From the NCBI GenBank assembly GCA_029268285.1, contig JAJUGG010000002.1, forward strand, positions 1-48,127: a stretch of DNA of 48,127 nucleotides, written 5' to 3'. This document shows, piece after piece, positions 16,492-25,237 of this stretch. The notes beneath the pieces were generated by a model. That model was not told the origin of the DNA, ran no database searches, and saw nothing but the letters and a program-made list of their open reading frames with translations. Each line of letters opens with the position of its first letter. Position 1 is the stretch's first letter. A program made the position numbers and the translations under genes. The stretch is from Ectothiorhodospiraceae bacterium (GTDB lineage: Bacteria; Pseudomonadota; Gammaproteobacteria; Nitrococcales; AK92).

Positions 16492-18786
16492 ATGCATTCA
16501 CGGTTTTCTCACGGATTGAGTATCGCGCTGCTTTCTCTGCTGCTCGCGGCTTGTGGAGGCGGTAGCGGCGGTTCTTCCGGCGCAGTCGATGTGCCGCCCG
16601 GCCAAGACGGCGGCGGGACGCCTGGGGATGGTGACAAGGATGATCCCAAGGATCCGAAACCGGCCGGACCGGCGGACCGTTACGCCCTCGCCAACGGCTG
16701 CTATAGCCTCAGGTCCCTGGCTGGCGAAGGCTACGTCGGCCGCAACGACGTCGGCGAATACGTCTTAGCCAAGGCCGAAGCGGGGCAAGCTTCGGCGTTC
16801 TTCATGAAGCCCACCGCGCTCGGGCGCTACATGCTCTATGACAGGGACGAGTCTTTGCTCAACGCGAAGGCCGCGGGGGCAGCGGTCGGTAGCATTGCTG
16901 CACCGCGTCTTGAAGTCGGTTGGGGCATCGACGATGGCGTCGACTGGGAGTTGCAGCGGGATGAGCAAGGGCGTTTTAGCCTGCGCTCGATCAAACTCGA
17001 CGAGTTTCTCGGCGTCGATTCCGACAGCGGTCGTCTGGTACTTGTGGGCGATCCCGAAGAAAACGGCTATTTCGGCTTCGAGCGCGGCGAAGGCTGTGCC
17101 TCGTTCCCGGAGATCGGCACTCAGGCACATGGCGAGACCTTTAAGGGGCGGGGTGTCCACAAGCCGGTATTGGGCTTTGCCGAAGTGCACGCGCATCTAA
17201 GCGCTACCGACTTTCTTGGTCATGCTCACTATGGCGCGCCTTTTCATCGCTTCGGCGTGACCGAAGCCTTGGGCGACGGCACCGAGCGGCATGGCCCGCA
17301 TGGGACCTTGGACCTAGTGGGCAATCTGATGGGAAGTGGCAATCCTCTCGATACCCACGATACTCAAGGCTGGCCGACCTTTGCCGACTGGCCCGCCTAC
17401 AACATGCTCACCCATGAGGGGACTTACTATAAATGGGTCGAGCGCGCGTGGCTCGGCGGTTTGCGCTTGCTGGTTACGCACCTGGTCGAAAACGAAGTGT
17501 TGTGCACCCTGCAGACCGTGGTCGGCAAGGCGAATCTCGCTCGCATGGACATCACCGATCTCGTGCAGGCCGCCTCGGACCTCGTGGCGCCGCCGGAGTG
17601 CAACGAGATGGAGAGCGCGCTGCGTCAGGCTGAATACCTGCGCGAGATGGAGTCCTATATCGATGCGCAGCACGGTGGGCCGGGCAAGGGGTGGTTCCGC
17701 ATTGTGGAGTCGCCCGAACAGGCGCGTGCCGTCATCAACGAGGGCAAGCTCGCGGTCGTGCTCGGCATCGAGATCTCGCACCTGTTCAACTGCAAGGTGG
17801 TGCAGCCCGCGGGCTTGCTGGAACTCGTTCCCCAGTGCAGCGAAGCCGAAATCGACCGGCAACTCGAGCGCCTGCACGACGCCGGGGTGCGTCATGTGTT
17901 TGCTGTGCACGAGTTCGACAATGCGCTGGCCGGCAACGGCATCTTCGACGGCTTCATTCTCAATGTCGGCAACTTCATTGCGACCGGCAAGTTCTGGCAG
18001 ACCTACAACTGCCCCCGGCAGGAGTATTTCTACCCAGCCGGCGCCGAGATGGCGTTGAGCTTGCCCATTATCGGACATGATCCGCTCACCCGGCTGTTGT
18101 TCGATATTACCGAAGGCCTGCTGCCGATCTACCCGTCCGGGCCGCAGTGCAATCGGCGCTGGACCACCGATCTTGGGCGCTATGCCTTCGAGCGTCTGAT
18201 GGACAAGAAAATGGTCATCGACGTCGACCACCTCGAGCTGCAGGTCAAAACCGAGCTCCTGGATCTCGCGGAGGTGCGTGAGCCCGTGTATCCGTTGGTG
18301 TCCACCCACAACGGTCACGGTGGGCTCAGCATGGCCCAGGCTCGGCGCATCATCAACGGCGGCGGCTTGATCTACCCGCAGCCGGGTACGGCCGAGCAGT
18401 TCGTGGAGCGGCTGGAGGTGCTGCGCAGCATCGCGAACGATCAGTATCTCTTCGCCATGGGCTACGGCGCCGATACCAACGGTCTTGCCACCCAGCCCGG
18501 CCCGCGCGGGCCCGGCTCAGAGCCGGTGCGTTATCCGTTCAGTCTATTCCAGGGACCGGACTGGCCGGAGGCGTTCGTCGGCATAGAGCCGGTCGTGTTC
18601 GAACGCTCGGCGGTCCCCGAGGGTGGACGTTACTTCGATCTCAACGACGAGGGGCTTGCCCATTACGGCATGATTCCGGACTGGGTCGAGAGCGTGCGCA
18701 TCGCCGGCGGCAAGGAAGCGCTGGAGGCCTTGTACAACTCTGCTGAGCTCTACTTGCGGATGTGGGAGCGCGTGAACGCGCGTTAG
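16492..18786 (+). CDS. Large lipoprotein, membrane-dipeptidase / amidohydrolase-like
   Basis: A 764-residue predicted lipoprotein: hydrophobic signal ending LLAA-Cys21, then a Gly/Ser/Asp/Pro-rich linker (to about res. 60). Residues about 65-215 hold repeats of the type YSLRS...EGYVGR and FSLRS...DEFLGV that look like a beta-trefoil. From about 225, metal-binding style motifs appear in order: EVHAHL, GIEISHLF, HVFAVHEFDN, DVDHLE, STHNGHGG and MGYGADTNG, which recall M19 renal-dipeptidase or related amidohydrolases. The substrate is unknown. The ATG at 16492 has a GGGGGGAAGGA site and gives a proper lipobox; the ORF could extend 13 codons upstream. No operon partner is seen. Confidence 0.75.
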   Translation: MHSRFSHGLSIALLSLLLAACGGGSGGSSGAVDVPPGQDGGGTPGDGDKDDPKDPKPAGPADRYALANGCYSLRSLAGEGYVGRNDVGEYVLAKAEAGQASAFFMKPTALGRYMLYDRDESLLNAKAAGAAVGSIAAPRLEVGWGIDDGVDWELQRDEQGRFSLRSIKLDEFLGVDSDSGRLVLVGDPEENGYFGFERGEGCASFPEIGTQAHGETFKGRGVHKPVLGFAEVHAHLSATDFLGHAHYGAPFHRFGVTEALGDGTERHGPHGTLDLVGNLMGSGNPLDTHDTQGWPTFADWPAYNMLTHEGTYYKWVERAWLGGLRLLVTHLVENEVLCTLQTVVGKANLARMDITDLVQAASDLVAPPECNEMESALRQAEYLREMESYIDAQHGGPGKGWFRIVESPEQARAVINEGKLAVVLGIEISHLFNCKVVQPAGLLELVPQCSEAEIDRQLERLHDAGVRHVFAVHEFDNALAGNGIFDGFILNVGNFIATGKFWQTYNCPRQEYFYPAGAEMALSLPIIGHDPLTRLLFDITEGLLPIYPSGPQCNRRWTTDLGRYAFERLMDKKMVIDVDHLELQVKTELLDLAEVREPVYPLVSTHNGHGGLSMAQARRIINGGGLIYPQPGTAEQFVERLEVLRSIANDQYLFAMGYGADTNGLATQPGPRGPGSEPVRYPFSLFQGPDWPEAFVGIEPVVFERSAVPEGGRYFDLNDEGLAHYGMIPDWVESVRIAGGKEALEALYNSAELYLRMWERVNAR

Positions 18787-18826
18787 GCTACTTCTGCTTC
18801 CCGGATCGAGCTGGGGGCAGGGAACA

Positions 18827-18852
18827 CTGCGGCGGCACCGTAGCCGCCGCAG
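18827..18852. terminator. Perfect 10-bp hairpin between convergent genes
   Basis: CTGCGGCGGC (18827-18836) and GCCGCCGCAG (18843-18852) with a 6-nt loop. Neither side has a U-run, but the location between converging genes supports a bidirectional terminator. Confidence 0.5.
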
Positions 18853-18891
18853 CAAGGCGAACCGTCGGCGTGGCCGTTAGCCAAAAGCGCA

Positions 18892-20724
18892 TTAACGCCG
18901 ACTCTCTATTAACTGTTCGGTACCGGAGACCAACTGCCGCCATTCCTTTGCGCGATTCGGCAGCAGCGGCTTAGCGCTAGACTCCGCTGGCAAGGTCTCT
19001 GGCAGGGGCGCTGCGGCGATGATCTCCAGGCGCTCGGGGTTTGCGCCGTACTGATCGCAGAGGAAGCCTCGCATCTCGGGGCTGAGCGGCACGCCGTATA
19101 CCCGTGTCAGGCGCAGCGCCAGATGCTCCGCCGCGCGCCCGGCATCCTGCTTGACCTCTTTGACCACCGCGGCCGCGATGCCGGCCTTGGCATCGGCACT
19201 GAAGCCGGGTTCCAGGCCGTGGAAATAGGCCGCGTTGCTGCTCGTGATGGCCATTTGCACGCCGGCGTCGCCGATGCCGAGTATGGGTTCCAGAATCAGT
19301 ACCAGTTCGGTGGCGAGTTGCTTGGCGTCCTCCTCGCGCAGCGGCCGGCTTCCGCAGAACAAGCGCTGATCCTCGCTGTGGATGCCCGCCTCGTCGAGGT
19401 AGGCGACCAGTGCCGCCGACACGCGCAGTTTCTGCTCGTCGTTGAGTCGTACGCGGTGCTCTTGAATGCGCAGCCGCGCGTTCTTGGGCTCGCGGCGGCC
19501 GACCTTGTCGCGCAATGCGCTCCAGCGGCGCAGAGCACGCTCGTAGCGCTCATGAGCTTCATGCAGTTGCGCTTCGGCGCGCCGCAGGCGTTTTATGAAC
19601 ACCAGCGGCTGCTTGAGCCGGGCGCGACGCTGCTTGCGCTCGCCGCCGGCCTGGCGTAGCGAGATCAGCATGCTGCGCAGAGCCATCTGGCAGTGCTGCT
19701 GCAGTTCCGCCGCCGGTAAACGCAGCGCGTCCTCGGTGACCGGTGCTTCTTCCATTTCCACCAGGCGTGCGGCCAGCGCCCGAAGCTGGCTCAGCGCCGC
19801 TGCCTGTGCCAGCCGATAGCTGTTGCGCATGCGCTCGACTTCATCAAGCGTTCGCGCAAGGCGCCAGTCGCCTTGATACTCGAAGGTAAGGCTGCCGATT
19901 TCGCGACCGCTCATCAGTTCCAGCGTCAAGACCAGCAAGTCTTCGGCATCCGCCAGCGTCATCAGCGAAGGGTCGTCTCGGTCGGCCGCGGAAAGGATAC
20001 GGTCGATGAAGCCGTCGCTGCGCGGCACGCCCTTGTCCTGTGACGGTGCGCGCCCGGATAGGCGCTCGCGCAGTATATCGGCGGCTTCGGGTGCACTGGC
20101 ATGCAGCGCTTCCAGTGCCGCGGCACGGCGCTCGCTGGACTGCGCCACCAAGTCCGCGACCCGGCTATGCATGCCCATGCGCCGGTAGATCTCGATTTGC
20201 CGGGCGGTGCGGGCCAGCTCGGCGTCCTCCGTCAGCTCCTCGACGGCGAGGCCAATGCTGTCGGGCCCCAGGTCCGACTTACGCAGTAGAATACTGGCGG
20301 CTTCGCGCCGGCGGTTGGGTTCGGGGAGCGCGGCCAGTGCTAAGTCGCGGACTCCGAAGATCAAATCCGGTAGCAGGTCGATGACGCGAGTAAGATTCAA
20401 GCGTGCTTCGGCTTGCTTGCGACCGCGAATCAGGTTCGCCGAGAAGCGCGCGAACAGGCCGATCAGGCCCAGGATCAGCGTGTAGACGCCGAAGTAGACC
20501 ACGTTCTGTACCGGCGCGGGGCGACCGAAGCCGAGCAGATGCCCGCCTTGCAAAGCGAGAAACGTGACGGGGCCGGCGGTCCACAGCAGCTGCAGCGCCG
20601 TCAGCCCCCACGGGACTTCGCGAGCGCTCGCAACGATGCGGTCAATACGGCTGAGGCCTTCGCGCTCCAGGCGGACGGTTCCATTACCGGGGCGAAGGGG
20701 CGTGGCGGTGTTGTCGGGTTTCAC
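18892..20724 (-). CDS. Two-helix membrane protein of unknown function with a large helical cytoplasmic part
   Basis: I do not recognise this 610-residue protein. Two hydrophobic helices lie near the N-terminus (about 37-58 and 73-93); the rest is soluble and strongly helical. Notable parts are an Arg-rich basic stretch (KQRRARLKQPLVFIKRLRRAEAQ broken by hydrophobics), a likely coiled coil around LHEAHERYERALRRW, and a C-terminal region with YGVPLSPEMRGFLCDQYG. No catalytic motif is evident. Base and codon use match the neighbours. It is a single-gene unit, divergent from the Dabb gene. It could be a membrane-anchored scaffold or sensor, but that is a guess. Confidence 0.75.
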   Translation of the reverse strand: MKPDNTATPLRPGNGTVRLEREGLSRIDRIVASAREVPWGLTALQLLWTAGPVTFLALQGGHLLGFGRPAPVQNVVYFGVYTLILGLIGLFARFSANLIRGRKQAEARLNLTRVIDLLPDLIFGVRDLALAALPEPNRRREAASILLRKSDLGPDSIGLAVEELTEDAELARTARQIEIYRRMGMHSRVADLVAQSSERRAAALEALHASAPEAADILRERLSGRAPSQDKGVPRSDGFIDRILSAADRDDPSLMTLADAEDLLVLTLELMSGREIGSLTFEYQGDWRLARTLDEVERMRNSYRLAQAAALSQLRALAARLVEMEEAPVTEDALRLPAAELQQHCQMALRSMLISLRQAGGERKQRRARLKQPLVFIKRLRRAEAQLHEAHERYERALRRWSALRDKVGRREPKNARLRIQEHRVRLNDEQKLRVSAALVAYLDEAGIHSEDQRLFCGSRPLREEDAKQLATELVLILEPILGIGDAGVQMAITSSNAAYFHGLEPGFSADAKAGIAAAVVKEVKQDAGRAAEHLALRLTRVYGVPLSPEMRGFLCDQYGANPERLEIIAAAPLPETLPAESSAKPLLPNRAKEWRQLVSGTEQLIESRR

Positions 20725-20885
20725 GCTGCGGGCTCGGGTACGGCGGTCGGGGCTTCGGGGTTAGGCGGCATGGTACCGCAGATGTCGCTTAAGGTGGTGT
20801 GAGTCAACGCTTATTCGCGCGATCTCGAGCGGCTGCTGTACGCAAACAACACTTAGCGCCTTTCAAAGCAGGAGGAAGGATTTCG

Positions 20886-21188
20886 ATGATTAAACACATT
20901 GTGATGTGGCGCCTGAAAGAGCGCGCCTTGGACAATGATCGCGAGACCAACGCGCACCAACTCAAGGAGCGGCTGGAGGCCCTACGGGGCAAGGTGCCCG
21001 GCATGCTGAGCCTCGAGGTGGGGCTGGACCTCAGCGGAGATCCCGACGCGGCGCACGTCGTGCTCTATTCCGAGTTCGAAGACCAGGATGCGCTGGAGCG
21101 CTATCAGCGCCATCCGGATCATGAGGCGGTCAAGCCTTTCGTCAAAGAGATCCGCAGCGAGCGGCGGGTCGTGGACTATGCGATCTGA
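20886..21188 (+). CDS. Dabb family (stress-responsive alpha/beta barrel) protein
   Basis: A 100-residue dimeric alpha/beta-barrel (ferredoxin-like) protein of the Dabb family. MIKHIVMWRLK is the typical first strand, with GKVPGMLSLEVGLD and the late YQRHPDHEAVKPFVKEI signature. Plant and bacterial members are linked to stress or serve as small enzymes, and the function here is not known. The ATG is preceded by a very good AGGAGGAAGGA site. The ORF could extend 29 codons upstream but without family character. Confidence 0.88.
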   Translation: MIKHIVMWRLKERALDNDRETNAHQLKERLEALRGKVPGMLSLEVGLDLSGDPDAAHVVLYSEFEDQDALERYQRHPDHEAVKPFVKEIRSERRVVDYAI

Positions 21189-21270
21189 ATGAATATCGAC
21201 TGCGGCTCCCTGCAGCGCAGGTATGCCTGATGGGGCTGAGCGACCGGCTCAAGGGCAGGCCCATCCTTGA

Positions 21271-21336
21271 GTGACCGCTCCCGCGGGGGAGATATTTGGA
21301 AAGGTCACCTGTGGGAGCGCCACTGCGCCGCGACTT
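21271..21336. repeat. Inverted pair of REP-like palindromes (REPIN)
   Basis: CCTGTGGGAGCGCC (from 21308) faces an inverted relative GACCGCTCCCGCGG (about 21275-21290), with about 20 bp between. The shared core GGGAGCG matches REP units common in gammaproteobacteria and is close to the unit at 15996. The arms would fold in RNA or single-stranded DNA. Confidence 0.5.
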
Positions 21337-21409
21337 TCGGGCAGCTTCGGTTGCGCTGGGCGGTGCGCTAGAGCGTTCTGTCTTGGCGCACCCCCCAGAA
21401 GATGAATGA

Positions 21410-21474
21410 GCCACGCAAAGCACAGAAAGCACGGACGGACCTTGAAATAGGTTTTTCCTTCCGTGTTTATCCGT
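21410..21474. repeat. Imperfect inverted repeat of the CCACGGA...CACGGA type
   Basis: GCCACGCAAAGCACAGAAAG and onward on the plus strand is mirrored by GGCTACGGATAAACACGGAA on the minus strand. The two halves, roughly 30 nt each, flank a short centre. It resembles the ends of the 15956-16355 element. With the REP pair it accounts for most of the 351-bp gene-free spacer 21189-21539. Confidence 0.45.
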
Positions 21475-21539
21475 AGCCAAAGATTTACCTTTCACGACAA
21501 GGGCGCGCCCCCGCGCACCGAGCTCACGGAGCGGTATGA

Positions 21540-22196
21540 CTAGTCGATGCCGACGTTGAAAAGCTGCCCTGGATAAGTCAGGTAGTACAAGTCGCCTGGG
21601 CTGCCGATCAGCGAACCATCAGCCGTCTCTTCCCACGTATAGAACTTGTGACCATCGCCCATTCCCCGTGAGATGACGGCAACGGAGATGATGCTGAGCA
21701 CGACCCAAATGGCGGCCAGATAGACCAGAACGCTCAGCGTTCTACCCAACCAGCGAGGAAGGCGTTCGCAGAGTCTCGCGATGGCCAGAAGGCCGCCGAA
21801 CCATGTCAGGGCGAAGGCGATCAAAAGCGCGATTTTGAATCCGATGCTGGAGTCCTCGAGCAAGCTGGTGCCGAGGCCATAGACGCCAACGCCGAGCAGA
21901 CCCCAGAGTACCCAAAAGAACATTACCGCCAGGGAGCGTGCGCTGCCGTCCTTGTTGATTAGCAGGGCAAAGCTGGAGAGCGCGAGGAACACGCCCAGCG
22001 CCAAGGCCGTGAATGCTTCAATCCCACGGGCGTTGCTGTACCACTCGGCCGCGAAGCTCCACAGGATGGCGCAGATTACGCTGCCCGCCACGCCTTTTAG
22101 TAGAGGGTAGTGATTTAGCAGTTGGCCGATGCCTACGCCCAGCCCATACGCAGCGTCACTTCCCGCTAGGCCTGAGGTTCTTCGTTCGTCGAGCAT
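21540..22196 (-). CDS. Five-helix membrane protein of unknown function
   Basis: A 218-residue inner-membrane protein I cannot assign. Five hydrophobic helices are clear, among them GVAGSVICAILWSFA, FTALALGVFLALSSFALLI, VMFFWVLWGLLGVGVYGLG and LSVLVYLAAIWVVLSIISV. A 35-residue tail with YTWEETADGSLIGSPGDLYYL follows. The ATG at 22196 is chosen for its AGGAAA site; a start 13 codons earlier is possible. Codon use is slightly less GC-rich than that of neighbours and repeats flank its 3' side, so it may be a later insertion. No partner gene is seen. Confidence 0.7.
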   Translation of the reverse strand: MLDERRTSGLAGSDAAYGLGVGIGQLLNHYPLLKGVAGSVICAILWSFAAEWYSNARGIEAFTALALGVFLALSSFALLINKDGSARSLAVMFFWVLWGLLGVGVYGLGTSLLEDSSIGFKIALLIAFALTWFGGLLAIARLCERLPRWLGRTLSVLVYLAAIWVVLSIISVAVISRGMGDGHKFYTWEETADGSLIGSPGDLYYLTYPGQLFNVGID

Positions 22197-22383
22197 GTTT
22201 GTTATTTCCTGGGAATAAAGCGCCGTGACCGGCAAAGCACAGCCGCGCTACTAATATCGCGGTGCGCTTATATACTCCTATCCCAACTGCATGGCTAGTT
22301 TTTTGCGCGCGTTTATCACGAGTCGAATCGTAGGAAAGCGAGCGGCCGAGCGTTACGCCATCCACCCTGATCGCGTAACAAAT

Positions 22384-22412
22384 TTGACATAGTGTGAACG
22401 AAACACTAACTT
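22384..22412 (+). promoter_or_regulatory. nrtR-nadA promoter with embedded NrtR-type operator
   Basis: A perfect -35 TTGACA (22384-22389) is followed after 17 bp by a weak -10 TAACTT (22407-22412). The spacer holds the inverted repeat TAGTGT-N7-ACACTA (22390-22408). A protein bound there would block polymerase. The gene downstream encodes an NrtR-like repressor, so this is most simply its own operator. Confidence 0.6.
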
Positions 22413-22430
22413 CTGCGGTCCTAAGCAGAA
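22411..22430 (+). promoter_or_regulatory. Small inverted repeat just before the nrtR start
   Basis: TTCTGC (22411-22416) and GCAGAA (22425-22430) form 6-bp arms with an 8-nt loop, ending one base before the ATG. In mRNA it would hide the ribosome site and could reduce translation. Confidence 0.3.
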
Positions 22431-22431
22431 G

Positions 22432-23100
22432 ATGATGAATACCTTAAATCACACAGAATCTACGGCTGTCAGCACGGATGTGGTGATTTTCACCATGCGT
22501 GAGGAGCGCTTGTCGGTGTTGCTGGTCAAGCGCTCGCGAGAGCCGTTTAAAGGGTTTTGGGCCCTACCCGGCGGTTTGATCGGGGAGGGGGAGGCGCTGG
22601 ACGAGGCAGCGCATCGGATGCTGGCGGAGAAGACCGGCATCGAAGGGGTTTACCTCGAGCAGTTGTACACGTTCGGCATACCGCAGCGCGATCCGCGCGG
22701 ACGCGTGGTGTCGGTGGCGTACTACGCGCTATTGCCGTATTGCCGGCTCCGGATGACGGAGCGCGCCGGGAACCTGGCCTGGCACGAGCTCGGCGCCTTG
22801 CCCGAGACGCTGGCCTTCGATCACGGTGAAATCGTGGCCATGGCGAAAAAGCGCTTGTGCGCAAAGCTCGAGTATTCGACCATCGCCTTTCAGCTCATGC
22901 CGGAGAAGTTCACGCTGAGCGAGCTGCAGGCGGTGTATGAGGAGATTTTGGGGGAGCGCCTGGATAAGCGGAATTTTCGCAAGCGGGTGCAGAACCTGGG
23001 GTGTCTGGAAGAGACGGGCGAGCAGTTCCGCGCCGGTAAGCACCGGCCGGCCAAGCTGTACCGGATCAAGGCACCCGGCAGAGTCGACATCATCAAGTAG
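22432..23100 (+). CDS. nrtR: NrtR-like Nudix-related transcriptional repressor of NAD synthesis
   Basis: A 222-residue protein with an N-terminal Nudix domain (about 12-145) and a C-terminal winged helix (about 150-220, MPEKFTLSELQAVYEEILGERLDKRNFRKRV). In NrtR regulators the Nudix part senses ADP-ribose or a related NAD product and the winged helix binds DNA. The Nudix box (res. 48-70) is degenerate: in place of R-E-U-x-E-E-x-G-U it reads RMLAEKTGI, so two catalytic Glu are Met63 and Lys67. This supports a regulator and not an enzyme. nadA begins 24 bp downstream, and an inverted repeat lies in the promoter. ATG 22432 or 22435 may be used; the ribosome site is weak. Confidence 0.88.
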   Translation: MMNTLNHTESTAVSTDVVIFTMREERLSVLLVKRSREPFKGFWALPGGLIGEGEALDEAAHRMLAEKTGIEGVYLEQLYTFGIPQRDPRGRVVSVAYYALLPYCRLRMTERAGNLAWHELGALPETLAFDHGEIVAMAKKRLCAKLEYSTIAFQLMPEKFTLSELQAVYEEILGERLDKRNFRKRVQNLGCLEETGEQFRAGKHRPAKLYRIKAPGRVDIIK

Positions 23101-23124
23101 CGGCCTTAGAGCCGGAGGTAGCAG

Positions 23125-24201
23125 ATGAGCAACCCGCAGGCAATCGATATGAGCGGAACCGCGGCGCCCCTCCTACGCGAGGAAGCTTTTAGCTCCACGG
23201 AAGTGCTGGGCGCAGGCGAACGCGAGGCCCTCAGAGCGCGGATCAAGTCGCTGTTGAAGGCGCAGGACGCCGTGCTGGTCGCCCATTACTACACGTCGCC
23301 GGATTTGCAGATACTGGCTGACGAAACCGGCGGCTATGTGTCCGACTCTCTTGATATGGCGCGCTTCGGTAAAGAGCACTCGGCCTCCACGCTGGTGGTC
23401 GCGGGTGTGCGCTTCATGGGCGAGACGGCCAAAATCCTCACCCCTGAAAAGCGCGTATTGATGCCGGAGCTGGAGGCCACCTGTTCGCTGGACCTGGGTT
23501 GTCCTGCGGACGAATTTGCCGCTTTCTGCGATCAGCACCCGGACCGCACGGTAGTGGTCTACGCCAACACCAGCGCGGCAGTAAAAGCGCGCGCGGACTG
23601 GGTGGTGACCTCCAGCATCGCGGTCGACGTCATTCGTCACTTGCACGCTCGTGGAGAAAAGATCCTCTGGGGGCCGGACAAGCACCTAGGGCAGTATCTG
23701 CGTGACGAAACCGGCGCCGATATGGTGCTCTGGAACGGCTCCTGCATCGTGCACGAGGAGTTCAAGGGCGTGGAGCTAGAGAGTCTTAAGCGCCAGTATC
23801 CTGGCGCCGTCGTGCTGGTGCATCCCGAATCGCCCGCCAGCGTGGTGCAGCAGGCCGACGTCGTAGGGTCCACCTCGCAGCTTCTGCATGCTGTGCAGAC
23901 TATGGAGGCCGACACCTTCATCGTCGCCACAGACAACGGCATCTTCCATAAGATGCGGGAAGCGGCGCCGAACAAGACCTTGCTAGAGGCGCCTACCGCG
24001 GGCAAGAGCGCGACGTGCGTGAGCTGCGCGCATTGCCCGTGGATGGCGATGAATGGCCTGCGCAGTCTGGCCGATTGCCTGGAGAATGGTAGCAACGAGA
24101 TATTCGTAGACTCCCAAGTGGCCGATGCTGCGCGGGTGTCGTTGGGGCGCATGATGGACTTTGCCAAGCAGCGCCAGCAGGCGGTGCTCGGCGACGCGTA
24201 G
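23125..24201 (+). CDS. nadA: Quinolinate synthase
   Basis: Condenses iminoaspartate with dihydroxyacetone phosphate to quinolinate in de novo NAD synthesis. It uses a [4Fe-4S] cluster held by three Cys, here in [19 protein letters not shown] and the C-terminal [27 protein letters not shown] and [12 protein letters not shown] are family signatures. The 358 residues are of usual length for the proteobacterial long form. The start has a CCGGAGGT site. The arrangement after nrtR implies feedback control by NAD products. Confidence 0.96.
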   Translation: MSNPQAIDMSGTAAPLLREEAFSSTEVLGAGEREALRARIKSLLKAQDAVLVAHYYTSPDLQILADETGGYVSDSLDMARFGKEHSASTLVVAGVRFMGETAKILTPEKRVLMPELEATCSLDLGCPADEFAAFCDQHPDRTVVVYANTSAAVKARADWVVTSSIAVDVIRHLHARGEKILWGPDKHLGQYLRDETGADMVLWNGSCIVHEEFKGVELESLKRQYPGAVVLVHPESPASVVQQADVVGSTSQLLHAVQTMEADTFIVATDNGIFHKMREAAPNKTLLEAPTAGKSATCVSCAHCPWMAMNGLRSLADCLENGSNEIFVDSQVADAARVSLGRMMDFAKQRQQAVLGDA

Positions 24202-24215
24202 AAGCAGCGCCGGTC

Positions 24216-24710
24216 ATGGTTACCAATCGCGGGCTTGCGGTTGTCCTGGTGCGAGTCCTGGCGCTGGTTCTGGTTTTGTACGGCGCGGCGGGGCTCGCCT
24301 GGCTCTATGGGGTCGACCACGAGTACTGGCCGGTTCCGGCGGCACGCGCCCTGCTGCCGATGCTGGTCGGGGCGCTGCTCTGGGTTTCCGTGGGGCGCGT
24401 CGTCGATCGAATGCTGCCGCAGCGTACGGCGGCCGGCAGCGAGGAGAGCGCTCTTAGCGCCGCCGATGCCGAAAGGATCGGCTATGCGGTGCTAGGCCTT
24501 TACCTTGCCGCTACCGCTGTCCCCGAACTGAGCCGTGTTGCGGTGGAAATTCAGCGCTGGCGGGAAGTTTCTGCGCTATCTGGTCTGCCATCATCCCTTC
24601 AAATGAATTTGCTCACCAGCGGTATTCGCTTCGTTCTCGGCGTGGCCCTGTTCTTCGGAGCGCGCGGCCTAGTCGGCCTTGTCGCCAAGCTGCGCCGCGC
24701 CGGCGCCTAA
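24216..24710 (+). CDS. Four-helix membrane protein of unknown function
   Basis: A 164-residue protein with four hydrophobic helices (about 6-30, 42-62, 88-110, 135-155) and no motif I recognise. The start lies 14 bp after nadA with only a weak ribosome site (AGCGCC), so it may be the third gene of the nrtR-nadA unit. A link to NAD metabolism is not shown by the protein itself. Confidence 0.65.
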   Translation: MVTNRGLAVVLVRVLALVLVLYGAAGLAWLYGVDHEYWPVPAARALLPMLVGALLWVSVGRVVDRMLPQRTAAGSEESALSAADAERIGYAVLGLYLAATAVPELSRVAVEIQRWREVSALSGLPSSLQMNLLTSGIRFVLGVALFFGARGLVGLVAKLRRAGA

Positions 24711-24842
24711 GCGGGTCCCACGGGTCCGGGCGGCAGGCGCTCGCCGCCGCTCCGGCGCTTTTCCCTTCACATGGCGCGCTCCAGCCCATAGGCTTTGAGA
24801 GAGCTACGGCTGTTCTCAGGCAGATTAGGGGTGAACTTCGCA

Positions 24843-25199
24843 ATGGACCGCGCTCATAACCGTTCCGGACTTTGGGTGCTCGGTGTGCTCAGTGCCGGGA
24901 TATTGCTGTGCGGTTGCGCCAGTGGTCGGGACAGTTGGACGGGGCAGGATAAGCTGTTGCATCTGGGCGTGGCCGCGGCAATCTCGGGCGGGGTGACCTA
25001 TGCCGGCATGCAAGGCGGCGATGATCGGAGCGATGCGTCGTTCAAGGGCATCGGTGTAGTGCTGCTGCTTGGCGCCGGCAAGGAGGCGCGCGATCACTGC
25101 GAGGACGGTAATTTCTGGAGCTGGAAGGATATGGCCTGGAATGTGGGTGGGGCGCTGCTCGGGGCGGGCTTGGCGCAGGCGCTTACCGACCCAGATTGA
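24843..25199 (+). CDS. YfiM-family lipoprotein
   Basis: A 118-residue predicted lipoprotein: signal ending LLCG-Cys. The mature part has the YfiM (DUF2279) signatures DSWTGQDKLLHLG, GAGKEARD and WSWKDMAWNVGGALLG, with two weakly hydrophobic stretches that may insert in a membrane. The function is not established. The ATG 24843 is chosen for its AGGGGTGA leader and proper lipobox; the ORF extends 16 codons upstream. The TerB-type gene follows after 38 bp. Confidence 0.82.
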   Translation: MDRAHNRSGLWVLGVLSAGILLCGCASGRDSWTGQDKLLHLGVAAAISGGVTYAGMQGGDDRSDASFKGIGVVLLLGAGKEARDHCEDGNFWSWKDMAWNVGGALLGAGLAQALTDPD

Positions 25200-25237
25200 T
25201 GCATTGCGCCGTGCGCGGCCTGCGGGAGAATCTTCAA

